NCBI RefSeq assembly: GCF_004365965.1
Contig: NZ_SOEB01000012.1
Location: 62,001-126,000 of the forward strand
DNA: 64,000 nt
Direction of reading: 5' to 3'
Source of the DNA: Rhodovulum visakhapatnamense
GTDB lineage: Bacteria > Pseudomonadota > Alphaproteobacteria > Rhodobacterales > Rhodobacteraceae
Shown here in pieces: positions 1 to 9,055 of the stretch. Every line of letters begins with the position of its first letter. The stretch's first letter is position 1. Made by a program: the position numbers and the translations under genes. Under the pieces are notes generated by a model that was given only the letters and a program-made list of their open reading frames with translations, was not told the origin of the DNA and did no database searches.

Positions 1-74
1 CGGAGCGAAAAACGGATTGCTGGCGCAAACGCCGCAAATTGCAAAAGGTTAAAATGGAATTGTTGGACAAATTC

Positions 75-92
75 CCCCTTCTTCGGAAGGGG
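75..92. other. UUCG-tetraloop hairpin
   Basis: A perfect 7-bp stem closes a TTCG loop between positions 75 and 92, downstream of the stop of the reverse-strand purU gene. A second perfect 9-bp stem lies at 121-145. Neither is followed by a T-run on the reverse strand, so a terminator role is only possible. Nothing else is recognised in positions 1-162. Confidence 0.3.
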
Positions 93-162
93 AGGTCTGC
101 GGCCCGGGCATCGGTCGACCCGCCGGAGGGACGGTTCCTCCGGCGAATCGCTGTCCCGGGCG

Positions 163-1023
163 TCAGCCGGGCATGAAGACGACGGTTTTGTGACCGTTCA
201 GCAGAACCCGGCGCTGTAGATGCAGCCGCACCGCCCGCGCGAGCACCCGGCTTTCGATATCGCGCCCGACCGCAACGTAATCCTCGGCCGAGAGGGCATG
301 GTTCACGCGCTCGGTCTCCTGCTCGATGATCGGCCCCTCGTCGAGATCGGCGGTCACGAAATGCGCCGTCGCGCCGATCAGTTTGACCCCGCGCTCATGC
401 GCCTGGTGATAGGGTTTCGCGCCCTTGAAGGACGGCAGGAACGAGTGGTGGATGTTGATCACCCGGCCCGACAGCGCGCGGCTCAGCTTGTCCGAAAGCA
501 CCTGCATGTAGCGCGCCAGAACCACCAGCTCGGCCCCGGTTTCCTCGACCAGGTCGAGCACTTTCCTTTCCTGCTCGGCCTTCGTGTCCTTCGTCACCGG
601 CCAGCAATAATAGGGAATGCCTGCCGCCTCGGCCGTGGCGCGGCTGTCTTCGTGGTTCGAGACCACGGCGACCACGTCGGCCTCCATCCAGCCGACCCGG
701 ATCTGATAGAGAATATGCAGCAGCGCATGGTCGAATTTCGATACCATCAGGATGATCTTCGGCCGCCGTTCGGCATCGACCACCTCGGCGTCCATGCCGT
801 AGCCGTTGATGGCGGGGGCCAGTCGGGCGCGGATCGCCTCGGCCTCGGACGGGGCCTGCGTGTGGAACGCGACCCGCATGAAGAACCGGTTGCTTTCGGG
901 ATCGCGGAACTGGGCGCTGTCCTGGATGTTGCCACCAAGCGCGGTGACCGCATTCGCGACGGTGGCGACGATCCCGGGCTGGTCGTCGCAGGTGAGCGTC
1001 AGGATGAAATGTGTCGAGGCCAT
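163..1023 (-). CDS. purU: Formyltetrahydrofolate deformylase PurU
   Basis: Predicted 286-residue cytosolic enzyme that hydrolyses 10-formyl-THF to formate and THF, supplying formate for purine synthesis and balancing the one-carbon pool. Residues about 5-85 form an ACT domain (LTCDDQPGIVATVANAV). The rest is a formyltransferase fold with the INIHHSFLPSF loop carrying the catalytic His and the DLDEGPIIEQ segment carrying the catalytic Asp. The open frame extends 73 codons upstream, but the ATG at 1023 begins the family N-terminus (MASTHFILTL) and has an AAGGA ribosome site about 9 nt before it. It is divergent from gatC. Length fits the family (280-294 residues). Confidence 0.95.
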   Translation of the reverse strand: MASTHFILTLTCDDQPGIVATVANAVTALGGNIQDSAQFRDPESNRFFMRVAFHTQAPSEAEAIRARLAPAINGYGMDAEVVDAERRPKIILMVSKFDHALLHILYQIRVGWMEADVVAVVSNHEDSRATAEAAGIPYYCWPVTKDTKAEQERKVLDLVEETGAELVVLARYMQVLSDKLSRALSGRVINIHHSFLPSFKGAKPYHQAHERGVKLIGATAHFVTADLDEGPIIEQETERVNHALSAEDYVAVGRDIESRVLARAVRLHLQRRVLLNGHKTVVFMPG

Positions 1024-1256
1024 CGGCGGAATCCTTGCCTGAATGTCTTGAACGCGCGTTTCGGCGCCTTGCGTTATGGAGAAAGGCCCGGCGCGAGTGC
1101 AAGCGCCATTCCCCCGACGCCGCTTTGCGTCCCGCCCGCGACATTGCCTGTCGCCTTGCGGGGCTGGGGGGCTCGGCCCCCGGGCGCGCTCTTGCAGCAT
1201 GCGCGGCAGACGGCTAAACGCGGGGACGAATTTCACGAGCACGGAAAGGCGGCCCC

Positions 1257-1544
1257 ATGTCCATCGACATCGACACCGCGCGGCGGGTGGCGCACCTCGC
1301 CCGGATCGCCGTTCAGGAAGACGACCTGCCGGCGCTGGCGCAGGAACTGTCGGGCATCCTGACCTTCATGGAACAGCTGAACGAGGTCGACGTGACCGGC
1401 ATCGAGCCGATGACCGGTGTCACCCCGATGCGGCTGAAACGCCGCGCGGATGTGGTGACCGACGGCGAGATGCAGGACCGGATCCTGGCCAATGCGCCCG
1501 ATGCGCGCGAGGGCTTCTTCGCGGTTCCCAAGGTGGTGGAGTAA
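1257..1544 (+). CDS. gatC: Asp-tRNA(Asn)/Glu-tRNA(Gln) amidotransferase subunit C
   Basis: A 95-residue GatC, the small subunit that clamps GatA and GatB in the tRNA-dependent amidotransferase. It shows the typical N-terminal pattern [14 protein letters not shown] and the conserved central [11 protein letters not shown] and TGIEPMTG segments. A GGAAAGG ribosome site precedes the ATG. It ends 4 nt before gatA, so the two are co-transcribed; gatB is not in this window and is presumably elsewhere. Confidence 0.95.
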   Translation: MSIDIDTARRVAHLARIAVQEDDLPALAQELSGILTFMEQLNEVDVTGIEPMTGVTPMRLKRRADVVTDGEMQDRILANAPDAREGFFAVPKVVE

Positions 1545-1548
1545 CGCC

Positions 1549-3030
1549 ATGAGCGATCTGACCAGGCTGACCATTGCCGAGGCGCGCGACGCGCTGCGCA
1601 AGGGCGAAACCACTTCGGTCGCGCTGACCGAGGCGTATCTTTCGGCCATCGACGGCGCGGGAGCGCTGAATGCCTTCGTCCACAAGACCCCCGAGATCGC
1701 GATGGACCAGGCCAGGGCCGCCGATGCCCGGATTGCGTCGGGCGAGGCGCCCGCGCTGTGCGGCATGCCGCTGGGGATCAAGGATCTGTTCTGCACCAGG
1801 GGCGTGGCCTCGCAGGCCGCCTCTAAGATCCTCGAGGGCTTCCGGCCCGAATACGAATCGACCGTGACCCGGAATCTCTGGGATGCGGGCGCGGTCATGC
1901 TGGGCAAGCTCAACATGGACGAGTTCGCCATGGGCTCGTCGAACGAGACCAGCACCTATGGCAACGCGGTCAATCCCTGGAAGGTCGACGACCGGCAGCT
2001 GACGCCGGGCGGGTCTTCGGGGGGCTCGGCTTCGGCCGTTGCCGCCGATCTCTGCATGGCGGCGACCGGTACCGATACCGGCGGCTCGATCCGTCAGCCC
2101 GCGGCCTTCACCGGCATCGTCGGTATCAAGCCGACCTATGGGCGCTGCTCGCGCTGGGGGATCGTGGCCTTTGCCTCGTCGCTGGATCAGGCCGGGCCGA
2201 TGACCAGGACGGTGCGCGACGCCGCCATCATGCTGGGCGCCATGTCGGGCCATGACCCGAAGGATTCGACCAGCGCCGACATTCCGGTCCCGGATTTCGA
2301 ATCGATGCTGACCGGCGACATCCGCGGCAAGACCGTCGGGATCCCGAAGGAATACCGCATGGACGGCATGCCCGCCGAGATCGAGAAGCTCTGGGCCGAC
2401 GGCAGTGCGATGCTGAAGGATGCAGGCGCCGAGATCGTCGAGATCAGCCTGCCGCACACCAAATACGCGCTGCCCGCCTATTATGTGATCGCGCCGGCCG
2501 AGGCGTCCTCGAACCTCGCGCGCTATGACGGCGTGCGCTATGGCCACCGGGCCAAGCTGGGGCAGGGCGACGGCATCGTGCAGATGTACGAAAAGACCCG
2601 CGCCGAGGGTTTCGGCAAGGAGGTCCAGCGCCGGGTGATGATCGGCACCTATGTGCTGTCGGCGGGTTTCTACGACGCCTATTACAACCGCGCCCGCAAG
2701 GTCCGCGCGCTGATCAAGCGCGATTTCGACGAGGTTTTCGCAGCCGGCGTCGATGCGATCCTGACGCCCGCGACGCCTTCGGCCGCTTTCGGTCTGGGCG
2801 AGATGGCCGATGCCGATCCGGTGGCGATGTATCTCAACGACGTCTTCACCGTGACCGTGAACCTCGCCGGTCTGCCGGGCATTTCGGTGCCCGCCGGGCT
2901 CGACCAGCAGGGCCTGCCGCTGGGGCTTCAGCTGATCGGCCAGCCCTGGGGCGAGGGCGATCTGCTGAACACCGCACATGTTCTTGAGCGGGCCGCGGGA
3001 TTTGTTTCCAAGCCCGAGAAATGGTGGTAA
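1549..3030 (+). CDS. gatA: Asp-tRNA(Asn)/Glu-tRNA(Gln) amidotransferase subunit A
   Basis: A 493-residue amidase-signature protein that releases ammonia from glutamine for transamidation of mischarged Glu-tRNA(Gln)/Asp-tRNA(Asn). The Ser-cisSer-Lys triad is visible: Lys in MPLGIKDLF, the Gly/Ser loop [15 protein letters not shown], and the nucleophilic Ser in [13 protein letters not shown]. The ATG at 1549 lies 4 nt after the gatC stop and begins [14 protein letters not shown], as in the family. An upstream in-frame ATG at 1492 would overlap gatC and is rejected. Length is normal. Confidence 0.96.
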   Translation: MSDLTRLTIAEARDALRKGETTSVALTEAYLSAIDGAGALNAFVHKTPEIAMDQARAADARIASGEAPALCGMPLGIKDLFCTRGVASQAASKILEGFRPEYESTVTRNLWDAGAVMLGKLNMDEFAMGSSNETSTYGNAVNPWKVDDRQLTPGGSSGGSASAVAADLCMAATGTDTGGSIRQPAAFTGIVGIKPTYGRCSRWGIVAFASSLDQAGPMTRTVRDAAIMLGAMSGHDPKDSTSADIPVPDFESMLTGDIRGKTVGIPKEYRMDGMPAEIEKLWADGSAMLKDAGAEIVEISLPHTKYALPAYYVIAPAEASSNLARYDGVRYGHRAKLGQGDGIVQMYEKTRAEGFGKEVQRRVMIGTYVLSAGFYDAYYNRARKVRALIKRDFDEVFAAGVDAILTPATPSAAFGLGEMADADPVAMYLNDVFTVTVNLAGLPGISVPAGLDQQGLPLGLQLIGQPWGEGDLLNTAHVLERAAGFVSKPEKWW

Positions 3031-3067
3031 GGCGCGCCGGATCACTGGGATCGAAACCACGAGCAGG

Positions 3068-3730
3068 ATGGACCCGATGCGTGCCGTGACCTCCGCGATT
3101 GCGCTTCTGGCGCTGGCCGCGTGCAATACGCAACTGCCCGATTCCGCGGCCGGAGTCGGGTTCGACAACTACGCCGATTACAGCGCCCATCGCGAAGGCG
3201 TGCTGCAAGGCACCGTCTCGGCCCAGCCGCTTGATGCGGCGCCCGCGCAGGGCGTCGTGACCGAGATCACCGGCGGGCCGATTTCGGCGGTCGAGAGTTC
3301 CGATGCCACCGCCACGCCCGGCGTGCATGCTGAAAACCATGCCGGGATCTCGGACGAACAGAGCTTTGCCGCCGTCAGCGCCCGTGAATCCATCGCCAGC
3401 GACCGCCAGCGGCTGGAACAGCAGCGCGAGCAATACACCTTCATCCCGCCCGAGCCGCTGCCGCCCCGTCCGGGCGGCGATGGTGCCGGCATCATCGAAT
3501 ACGCGCTGAGCACCACCAATCCGCTTGGCCAGCCGGTCTACAAGCGCGGCCGTGCGGTGGCGCCCGAAACCCTGGCCCGGCGCTGCGCCAAGTACGGCTC
3601 GGACGATCACGCCCAGGAAGCCTTCCTCAAGAATGGCGGGCCCGAGCGCGACCGGCTGGGGATCGACCCCGATGGCGACGGCTTCGCCTGCTACTGGGAT
3701 CCCTCGCCGTTCCGGCTTGCCGAAAGATAA
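3068..3730 (+). CDS. Lipoprotein with Excalibur-type calcium-binding domain
   Basis: Predicted 220-residue lipoprotein. The N-terminus MDPMRAVTSAIALLALAAC has a lipobox (LAAC, Cys at about 19), so it should be anchored in an envelope membrane. The middle is low-complexity and Ala/Glu-rich. The C-terminal 45 residues hold the Excalibur-like pattern of a Cys (ARRCAKYG) followed by RDRLGIDPDGDGFACYWDP, a DxDxDG calcium-binding loop with paired Cys. The start could be 3068 or 3077; both keep the lipobox. It ends 4 nt before the next GTG, suggesting coupling to the amidase gene. The role is unknown; a wall-associated function is inferred from the neighbour. Confidence 0.75.
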   Translation: MDPMRAVTSAIALLALAACNTQLPDSAAGVGFDNYADYSAHREGVLQGTVSAQPLDAAPAQGVVTEITGGPISAVESSDATATPGVHAENHAGISDEQSFAAVSARESIASDRQRLEQQREQYTFIPPEPLPPRPGGDGAGIIEYALSTTNPLGQPVYKRGRAVAPETLARRCAKYGSDDHAQEAFLKNGGPERDRLGIDPDGDGFACYWDPSPFRLAER

Positions 3731-3734
3731 CCGC

Positions 3735-4424
3735 GTGACGCCGCTCTGGCGTCCCTCGCCCAATTGCGGCGCCCGGCGTGGCGGCGCGCGGCCCGACATG
3801 GTGGTGCTGCATTTCACCGCCATGGCCGATGCCGCGTCGGCGCTCGACCGGCTCTGCGATGCGGCCGCCGAGGTCTCGGCCCATTACCTGATCGCCGCCG
3901 ACGGGCAGGTCGCCCAGCTTGTCGACGAGGCCGCGCGGGCCTGGCATGCCGGGGCCGGATGCTGGGGCGGGGTCGAGGACGTCAATTCCCGCTCGATCGG
4001 GATCGAGCTCGACAATCCGGGCGACCGGCCGTTCCCGGCGCCGCTGATGGCCGCGCTGGACGCGCTGTTGCCCGGCATCCTCGCGCGCTGGTCGATCCGG
4101 CCCGAACGGGTGATCGGCCATTCCGACATGGCGCCTGATCGCAAATGGGACCCGGGCCGGCGGTTCGACTGGCTGAGGCTCGCGCGGCAGGGGCTGGCGG
4201 TCTGGCCCGCGCCTGTCGACGACGTCGCCCCCGATGAGGCCGCCTTCCGCGAGGCGGCTACGGCCTTCGGCTATGGCGCGCGCTGGGACACGGGTCACGT
4301 GCTCGACGCGCTGCGCCAGCGGTTCCGGCCCTGGGCCGGAGGGCCGCTTGCGGTCGCCGACATGGCCGTCATCACGGATCTTGCCCGCCGCTTCCCCGTT
4401 GACCCGGGCGGCGCGGGCGCCTAG
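3735..4424 (+). CDS. AmpD-like N-acetylmuramoyl-L-alanine amidase
   Basis: Predicted 229-residue amidase_2 (AmpD-type) zinc amidase that cleaves the muramyl-L-alanine bond, probably of cytosolic anhydro-muropeptides since no signal peptide is seen. Zinc ligands are visible as the His of VVLHFTAM, the His of VIGHSDMAPDRKWDPG, and the Asp of the same DPG segment, with the family FDWLRLA following. The C-terminal region (about 160-229) resembles the extra helical domain seen in Rhodobacteraceae AmpD. The GTG start at 3735 is chosen because translation upstream is out of family and lies inside the preceding gene. It may act in cell-wall recycling. Confidence 0.85.
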   Translation: MTPLWRPSPNCGARRGGARPDMVVLHFTAMADAASALDRLCDAAAEVSAHYLIAADGQVAQLVDEAARAWHAGAGCWGGVEDVNSRSIGIELDNPGDRPFPAPLMAALDALLPGILARWSIRPERVIGHSDMAPDRKWDPGRRFDWLRLARQGLAVWPAPVDDVAPDEAAFREAATAFGYGARWDTGHVLDALRQRFRPWAGGPLAVADMAVITDLARRFPVDPGGAGA

Positions 4425-4433
4425 ATCGGGCGT

Positions 4434-4813
4434 CGCGCGGATGGCTGGATGGCCGCGGGGGTGCAAGCCTTCGAGGAAAGTCCGGACTCCACGAAGCGAC
4501 GGTGCCGGGTAACGCCCGGCGGGGGAAACCCCAGGGAAAGCGCCACAGAGAACAGACCGCCTCCGGTTTCGGAGGTAAGGGTGAAACGGTGGGGTAAGAG
4601 CCCACCGCGGGCCTGGCAACAGGACCGGCACGGCAAGCCCCACCGGGAGCAATGCCGAATAGGGACCCCGCGCAGGCTGGACCTGCAGGGCGGCTTCGGC
4701 CCAGGGGTCCGGGTTGGCAGCTTGAGCGTATCGGTAACGGTACGCCCAGAGGAATGGTCATCCAGGGGGCCTCGCGCCCCCGGACAGAATCCGGCTTACA
4801 GGCCATCCGCGCA
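4434..4813 (+). ncRNA. rnpB: RNase P RNA, class A
   Basis: The RNA component of ribonuclease P, which matures tRNA 5' ends. Diagnostic blocks are present in order: the P1 strand at 4435-4445 pairing with 4802-4812, the conserved GAGGAAAGTCCGGACTCC block just after it, the GGTAACGCCCGGC segment, GGGTAAGAGCCCACCG, GGCAACAGGACCGGCACGGC, and the 3' CAGAATCCGGCTTACAGG element. Ends are set by the P1 helix and are good to a few bases. Length of about 380 nt fits alphaproteobacterial rnpB. Confidence 0.95.
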
Positions 4814-4953
4814 TATCGTCCTCGTCCCCGCCGTGAAACCGGCCCGGGCGTTCCGGCCGATTCCGCCTTGGCCGGTGCGGGAAAGCCTCTAGGTTGCAGG
4901 GGCGGGAAACGCGCATCTCCGCATAGCGGGATAGCAGAGGGACGGAAGACCGG

Positions 4954-5670
4954 ATGAGTTTTGTCAGGACGATGGCCACCCTTGCCGTGGGCTTTGCCGC
5001 CGCCAAGGGGCTTGAGAAGTTCCAGAAGATGGGAGGCGGCGCCGGAATCGCCGATTCCGTGAAATCGGCCGCGACGCGGGCCGGGCTCGGCAGCCAGATC
5101 GGGCCGCTGCTGGAGCGGATGCAGGTGCCGGGCGGCGCCGCGGCGCTCAAGGAAAACGCCAAATGGCTGGGCGCGAAGGCGCGCGAGACCGGCGATCACG
5201 CGATGGTCGGGCTCGGCGGGCTGATGGCGGGTCTGGGCGGGGCCGCCTGGGCGGGCTCGGTCAATGCCCGGGATATCCTGAACGCGATGGGCGAGGTCTC
5301 GCCGCCCGACGTCTCGATGGAGAAGAACGCGCGGCTGCTGATCCGCTCGATGATCATGGCGGCCAAGTCAGATGGCGAGATCGACCCGGTCGAGCGCGCC
5401 GCGATCCTCGATGTCCTGGGCGATGCCTCCGAGGACGAGCGCGCCTTCGTCGAGGCCGAGATGGCCCGGCCCATCGACATCGAGGCGCTTGCGGCCGAGA
5501 CCGGCACTCATCAGCGCACGGCGGTCTATGCGGCGGCGGTGGTGACGACCAGGGTCGACAGCCCGGCCGAGATCGCGCATCTTGACCGGCTGGCCGAGGC
5601 GCTGCATCTGGGCCGCGCCGCGCGCCAGCGGATCCACAAGGCGATGCGGTTGCCGCAGGTGCTGGCCTGA
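4954..5670 (+). CDS. DUF533 / TerB-like protein
   Basis: Predicted 238-residue protein of the DUF533 (YebE-like, TerB fold) group. The N-terminal third is Gly/Ala-rich with a weak hydrophobic segment (MATLAVGFAAAKGLEKF; later GLGGLMAGLGGAAWAG), which suggests membrane association. Residues about 120-235 are the helical TerB-like domain: RLLIRSMIMAAKSDGEIDP, then AAILDVLGDASEDERAFVEAEM, with the acidic SDGEID metal-binding-type motif. The function of the family is not established. It stands alone between rnpB and rpmG; a purine-rich stretch precedes the ATG. Confidence 0.8.
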   Translation: MSFVRTMATLAVGFAAAKGLEKFQKMGGGAGIADSVKSAATRAGLGSQIGPLLERMQVPGGAAALKENAKWLGAKARETGDHAMVGLGGLMAGLGGAAWAGSVNARDILNAMGEVSPPDVSMEKNARLLIRSMIMAAKSDGEIDPVERAAILDVLGDASEDERAFVEAEMARPIDIEALAAETGTHQRTAVYAAAVVTTRVDSPAEIAHLDRLAEALHLGRAARQRIHKAMRLPQVLA

Positions 5671-5799
5671 GACGCGCGCCCCCGGGGCGGGCCGGGACTG
5701 CAACGGCCAGAACCCGCTTGACTCGGGGGCGCGGATCGCTAAAACGCGGGCTTCAAGGAATTCACGGGCGGAACGCCGCCCGCGCGACGGAGATGAGAC

Positions 5800-5967
5800 A
5801 TGGCGAAGCCGACAACCATCAAGATCCGCCTGAACTCGACCGCGGGCACCGGCCATTTCTACGTGACCAAGAAGAACGCCCGCACCATGACCGAGAAGAT
5901 GGTGGTCAAGAAATACGACCCCGTCGTGCGTCAGCACGTCGAATACAAGGAAGGCAAGATCAAGTGA
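5800..5967 (+). CDS. rpmG: 50S ribosomal protein L33
   Basis: A 55-residue L33 of the large ribosomal subunit ([18 protein letters not shown] then [15 protein letters not shown]). It is the Cys-free, zinc-independent form, as usual in Alphaproteobacteria: no CxxC pairs are present. A GGAGATGAG ribosome site sits just before the ATG. A candidate rho-independent terminator follows at 6008. Confidence 0.97.
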   Translation: MAKPTTIKIRLNSTAGTGHFYVTKKNARTMTEKMVVKKYDPVVRQHVEYKEGKIK

Positions 5968-6000
5968 TCTAGCCGCCTCCGGAGGTTTCTCCGGCAAGGG

Positions 6001-6501
6001 TCAGACCGGGGCCGCACCGCAAAGGGCGGCCTTTCGTTTTGCGTGAGGCCGTTTGCGCAAGGTCGGTCTATCCGGGGGCCGGTTTGCGCGGAGGGCCGGT
6101 TCTTCTGACGCCGGGCGCGTCGCGCGCTGGCCTGCATCCGGTGCCGGCCCGGCGACAGGATCGTCGGCTGGCCCCAGGTCGAGCCCGAAGCCCATCCCGG
6201 CCAGCGTCGCCAGAACGGCGCGGGGCAGGCGCAGCTCGCGCACGGCGAAGCTTGCGCCGGGCACATCGCCGCCCGCGAGAACCCGCAGCAACTCCAACGG
6301 CGGGGTCAGCGCCGGACCCGAGATCAGGACCGGCGCCATACCTGCGCACGGGAGCGCGCCAAGCCCCACGGCGATGCGGCTGCGGGTGGCGCGCCCGGCT
6401 GCGGCGATCCGCGCCACCCGAATGCCAAGCCCCGCGGCGTCGTCGCCAGGCGCCAGCAGGTTCGGCCCGCGCGCCGACAGAAGCGACAGCGTCAAAGCCA
6501 T
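6001..6501 (-). pseudogene. Chimeric remnant of FecCD-type iron permease
   Basis: An open frame of about 166 codons contains two FecCD-type landmarks in the wrong order. First comes NLLAPGDDAAGLGIRVAR, which is the 'lLaLGdeaA-sLGv' block normally in the C-terminal half of such permeases. Then comes TPPLELLRVLAGG...VRELRLPRAVLATLAGMG, which is the N-terminal 'RLPR' block. After that the frame loses similarity (Pro/Arg-rich tail). The simplest reading is two adjacent permease genes, or a FhuB-like double permease, collapsed by deletion and then decayed. It abuts the dead IS5-type element. No functional protein is expected. Confidence 0.6.
6008..6040 (+). terminator. Candidate rpmG terminator
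   Basis: A GGCCGC / GCGGCC stem with a loop of about 10 nt is followed by TTTCGTTTT, 40 nt after the rpmG stop. The stem is short (6 bp), so confidence is moderate. Confidence 0.5.
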
Positions 6502-6509
6502 GGTCAGTC

Positions 6510-7283
6510 GAGGGTCGATGACCGGCGCGTGCGGATCAGCATTATCTTTATCAACCGCAATGGCTTGCGGTGGTGCGACGCACCCTGGGAATACGGTCCG
6601 GCCAAGACGCTCCACAACCGCTGGAAGCGTTGGAGGTGAGTGGCTGAACGCCGCTGGTTCGAGAGAAGCCACGAACATGGTGTCTTCGCCCGGATCATGA
6701 CGGGCCTGGCCGCGGAACGGGCCGAGCACAAGACGATCATGATCGAAGTGAGCAGGCGAACGCCATGCGTTCGAGTGAGCCTGCGCAAGTATCTGAAGGC
6801 GCACCGCACGGCCTCGAGCCCGCGGGTGAAAAAGGGGGGCGCGGACGCCGGATCGGCCGGACCAAGGGGGGCATGAACACCAAACTGCATGCCGTCGCCG
6901 ATGCGAAGGGTCGACCGATCGGGTTTTCCCGTCCGCTGGACAGGTCAGCGACGACACCGGCGCGGCGGCGCTGCTGGGCAGCCTGCCGAAGGCGGGCTGG
7001 TTGCTGGCCGACCGGGGCTACGATGCGGACTGGCTGCGAGATGCGTTGAAAGACAAGGGGATGAAGGTCTGCATCCCCGGCCGGACGTCTCGCAAGACAG
7101 CCGTCAGATACGACAAGCGGAGGTACAAGCGCCGCAACCGCATCGAGATCATGTTCGGCCGGCTGAGGGACTGGAGGCGCGTCGCCACCCGATACGACAG
7201 ATGCCCGGAAACCTTCTTCTCCGCTATCGCCCTCGCAGCAACCGTCATGTTCTGGCTCTGAAACTCAATGGGTCCGGAGCCTA
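6510..7283 (+). mobile_element. Decayed IS5-family (IS427-like) element
   Basis: Pieces of one transposase are spread over several frames: IIFINRNGLRWCDAPWEYGP then TLHNRWKRW near 6540-6635, GVFARIMTGLAAERAEH near 6680, RIGRTKGGMNTKLHAVADAKG near 6855, and the C-terminal LLADRGYDADWLRDALKDKG to the stop at 7261 with the RIEIMFGRLRDWRR catalytic-domain segment. At least three frameshifts and loss of the first 40 or so residues make it inactive. The right end GGGTCCGGAGCCTA (7270-7283) matches the usual terminus of this IS group. The left end is not found. Confidence 0.8.
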
Positions 7284-7548
7284 AGGGCGGTCTTGCGATC
7301 ATCGACCGTCTGATGTTTGCGCCACTTCGCAACCGTCTTGGGGGTCGTCGGGAAAACGATTCACCGGATCGTTTTCCGATCCTCCTCGCTCCGCAGGTCC
7401 CGGCTCAGCGTCGCGAGCGACGCTTGCGATCGCTGTATCGCTGCTCTGACCGCGCACGTGGTCGTGGCGCTTCCGTGACGAACTTGTCCGATAGGGCCTC
7501 CTTCCATTCCTTCGAAGGGATCGCACCATCAAAGCGCGGGATCAAACA
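7284..7548 (-). mobile_element. 5' remnant of an IS481-family element
   Basis: About 265 bp nearly identical to 20523-20789. On the reverse strand it encodes the start of an IS481 transposase (GQVRHGS..., AVRAAIQRSQASLATLSRDL), but the ATG is mutated and the frame stops inside a palindromic insertion. The outer end reads TGTTTGATCCC at 7548, the IS481 inverted-repeat terminus, and lies 1 bp from the lysozyme stop codon within ACACCTAG. The inner end is cut by the IS5-type element. Confidence 0.75.
7351..7377. repeat. Short palindromic repeat, copy A
   Basis: Perfect 10-bp inverted repeat GGAAAACGAT / ATCGTTTTCC with a 7-nt loop, followed by GATCCTCC. It interrupts the IS481 transposase reading frame. 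The same sequence occurs at 20592-20618 and a variant at 20198-20226. Confidence 0.8.
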
Positions 7549-7549
7549 C

Positions 7550-8374
7550 CTAGGGCAGCCCCTGTCCGTCCCAGACCTGCCAGGCCGCTTCCGACCCGCG
7601 AAAGACGTTGATATCGACCGGCCCGGCCACCCCGTCGATCCGCCCGGTCCCGGTATATTGCCAGAAGGTCCAGGGCGTGCCCGGATAGGTCGTCTCGGGC
7701 GGCCCGGCGACCGAGCGCAGCCAGAAGCCCGTGCCCGGCAGCCGGGTGATGCCGGTGTCGCGGGCGAAGTCGACCGTGGTATAGATGACCGGCCGTCGGC
7801 CGTAATGCCGCTCGACGATATCGAGGAAGGTCGCGGCCTCGGCGCGGACGGTGGCGGCATCGGGCCTGAGCCGACAGGTCGGCGAAAACGGGTTCCACTC
7901 CATGTCCAGCATATGCGGCAGCCCGTCCGCACTTCGGGGCACATTGGCGATGAACCAGCGCGCCTGCCGGTCGGCCCGGGCGCAGAAATAGAAATGGTGA
8001 TAGGCCGCGCGTGCGACACCCGCCCGGCCCGCGCCCGTCCAGTGCGCCCGGAACATCGGGTCGCTGTCCTCCATCCCTTCGGTCGCCTTCACATAGACGA
8101 AGGACACGCCTGCCTTGCGCAGTTTCGGCCAGTCGATGGCGCCTTGCCAGCGTGAGACGTCGATGCCGTGCACCGGATAGGCGCGGGGTCCGGCGCCGGT
8201 CCAGTCATGCGGATCGTGATCGTCAAAGCGCGGCCGCTCCGCTGCGGCAAGGCGCAAGGGGGCGGCGCGGTGCGGCTCGGCCGTCGCGGCGCGCGGGGTC
8301 TGGCGCCCCGGCGACGACGGGCCGCAGGACATCAGCGACAGCGCCAGAAGCAGAACGAGTGTCTTGTGCGGCAT
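7550..8374 (-). CDS. GH25 lysozyme-like lipoprotein
   Basis: Predicted 274-residue glycosyl hydrolase family 25 muramidase that would cleave the MurNAc-GlcNAc bond of peptidoglycan. The N-terminus (PHKTLVLLLALSLMSC) is a lipoprotein signal with Cys at 17, so it should sit in the envelope. After a Pro/Ala-rich linker the GH25 barrel starts near residue 67 with GIDVSRWQGAIDWPKL, continues with VYVKATEG, and carries the catalytic Asp-Glu in LDMEWNP. WTFWQYTGTG is the family's C-terminal strand. The start at 8374 has only a weak ribosome site. An IS481 fragment ends 1 bp past the stop codon but leaves the gene intact. Confidence 0.9.
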   Translation of the reverse strand: MPHKTLVLLLALSLMSCGPSSPGRQTPRAATAEPHRAAPLRLAAAERPRFDDHDPHDWTGAGPRAYPVHGIDVSRWQGAIDWPKLRKAGVSFVYVKATEGMEDSDPMFRAHWTGAGRAGVARAAYHHFYFCARADRQARWFIANVPRSADGLPHMLDMEWNPFSPTCRLRPDAATVRAEAATFLDIVERHYGRRPVIYTTVDFARDTGITRLPGTGFWLRSVAGPPETTYPGTPWTFWQYTGTGRIDGVAGPVDINVFRGSEAAWQVWDGQGLP

Positions 8375-8626
8375 GGATCCGGACGCTCAGGGGATGCCCT
8401 GCCATTTGGCGCCGAATCCGGGCCGCAGGCAACGGTTTCCGGCGGCTTCGGGCGGCCGGGCCGGGCGGCGGCTGCGGTCCAAGTGCGACCATAACGTTTT
8501 AGTCAGGTATTGCACCGGCCGCGCCGCTGTGGTTCTTTGCGCGCGATCGTTCCAGCCAGATGCGAGGACCAAGTCCCGCCGCCAGAGGACAGATTGACCG
8601 ATGGATCGCAGGGAATGGAACGCGCG

Positions 8627-9055
8627 ATGGGCATATCTCACCTTGGAGCCGCTGCCGCGGCCTGTGTTTTCGTGCTGGCGCAGGGCGCTTGGGCCGAGGA
8701 GTCCGGGCCGCATCTCGCGATCGAGCTGAACGCTGTCGCGCCCGCCGAGACCGGCTGCCTGATCAGCTTCATGGCCCGGAACGGGCACCCCGCCGCAATC
8801 GAGCGCGCGGTATTCGAAACCGTGCTGATCGACCGCGCGGGGCAGGTCGAGCGGCTGACCCTGTTCGATTTCGGCGACCTGCCCTCCGGGCGGCCGCGGG
8901 TGCGGCAATTCTCGATCCCGGGGCTCGCCTGCGACGATCTGGGGCAGATCCTCATCAACGGCACCAGCGCCTGCGAGGCGGGGGCGCTGGGCGAGGCGGC
9001 TTGCACCGAGGGGCTCGATCTCAGCACCCGCACCGATGTGGAGCTGATCGGATGA
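8627..9055 (+). CDS. Exported protein of the exbBD-tonB operon
   Basis: Small secreted protein (142 residues from the ATG at 8627; ATG 8615 is an alternative). It begins with a Sec signal peptide, GAAAAACVFVLAQGAWA followed by EESGPHLAIELN. The mature part of about 115 residues has four Cys (GCLISF, LACDDL, SACEAG, AACTEG), suggesting two disulfides in the periplasm. No family is recognised. Its TGA overlaps the exbB ATG, so it is the first gene of an ExbB-ExbD-ExbD-TonB operon and may assist that energy-transducing complex; this is inferred from position only. Confidence 0.75.
   Translation: MGISHLGAAAAACVFVLAQGAWAEESGPHLAIELNAVAPAETGCLISFMARNGHPAAIERAVFETVLIDRAGQVERLTLFDFGDLPSGRPRVRQFSIPGLACDDLGQILINGTSACEAGALGEAACTEGLDLSTRTDVELIG

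Noticed and set aside
121-145. Hairpin CGCCGGAGG/CCTCCGGCG as a purU terminator
   Set aside because: The stem is perfect but no T-run follows on the reverse strand.
220-1362. A + strand frame across purU
   Set aside because: It is the shadow of purU on the other strand; purU carries all expected motifs.
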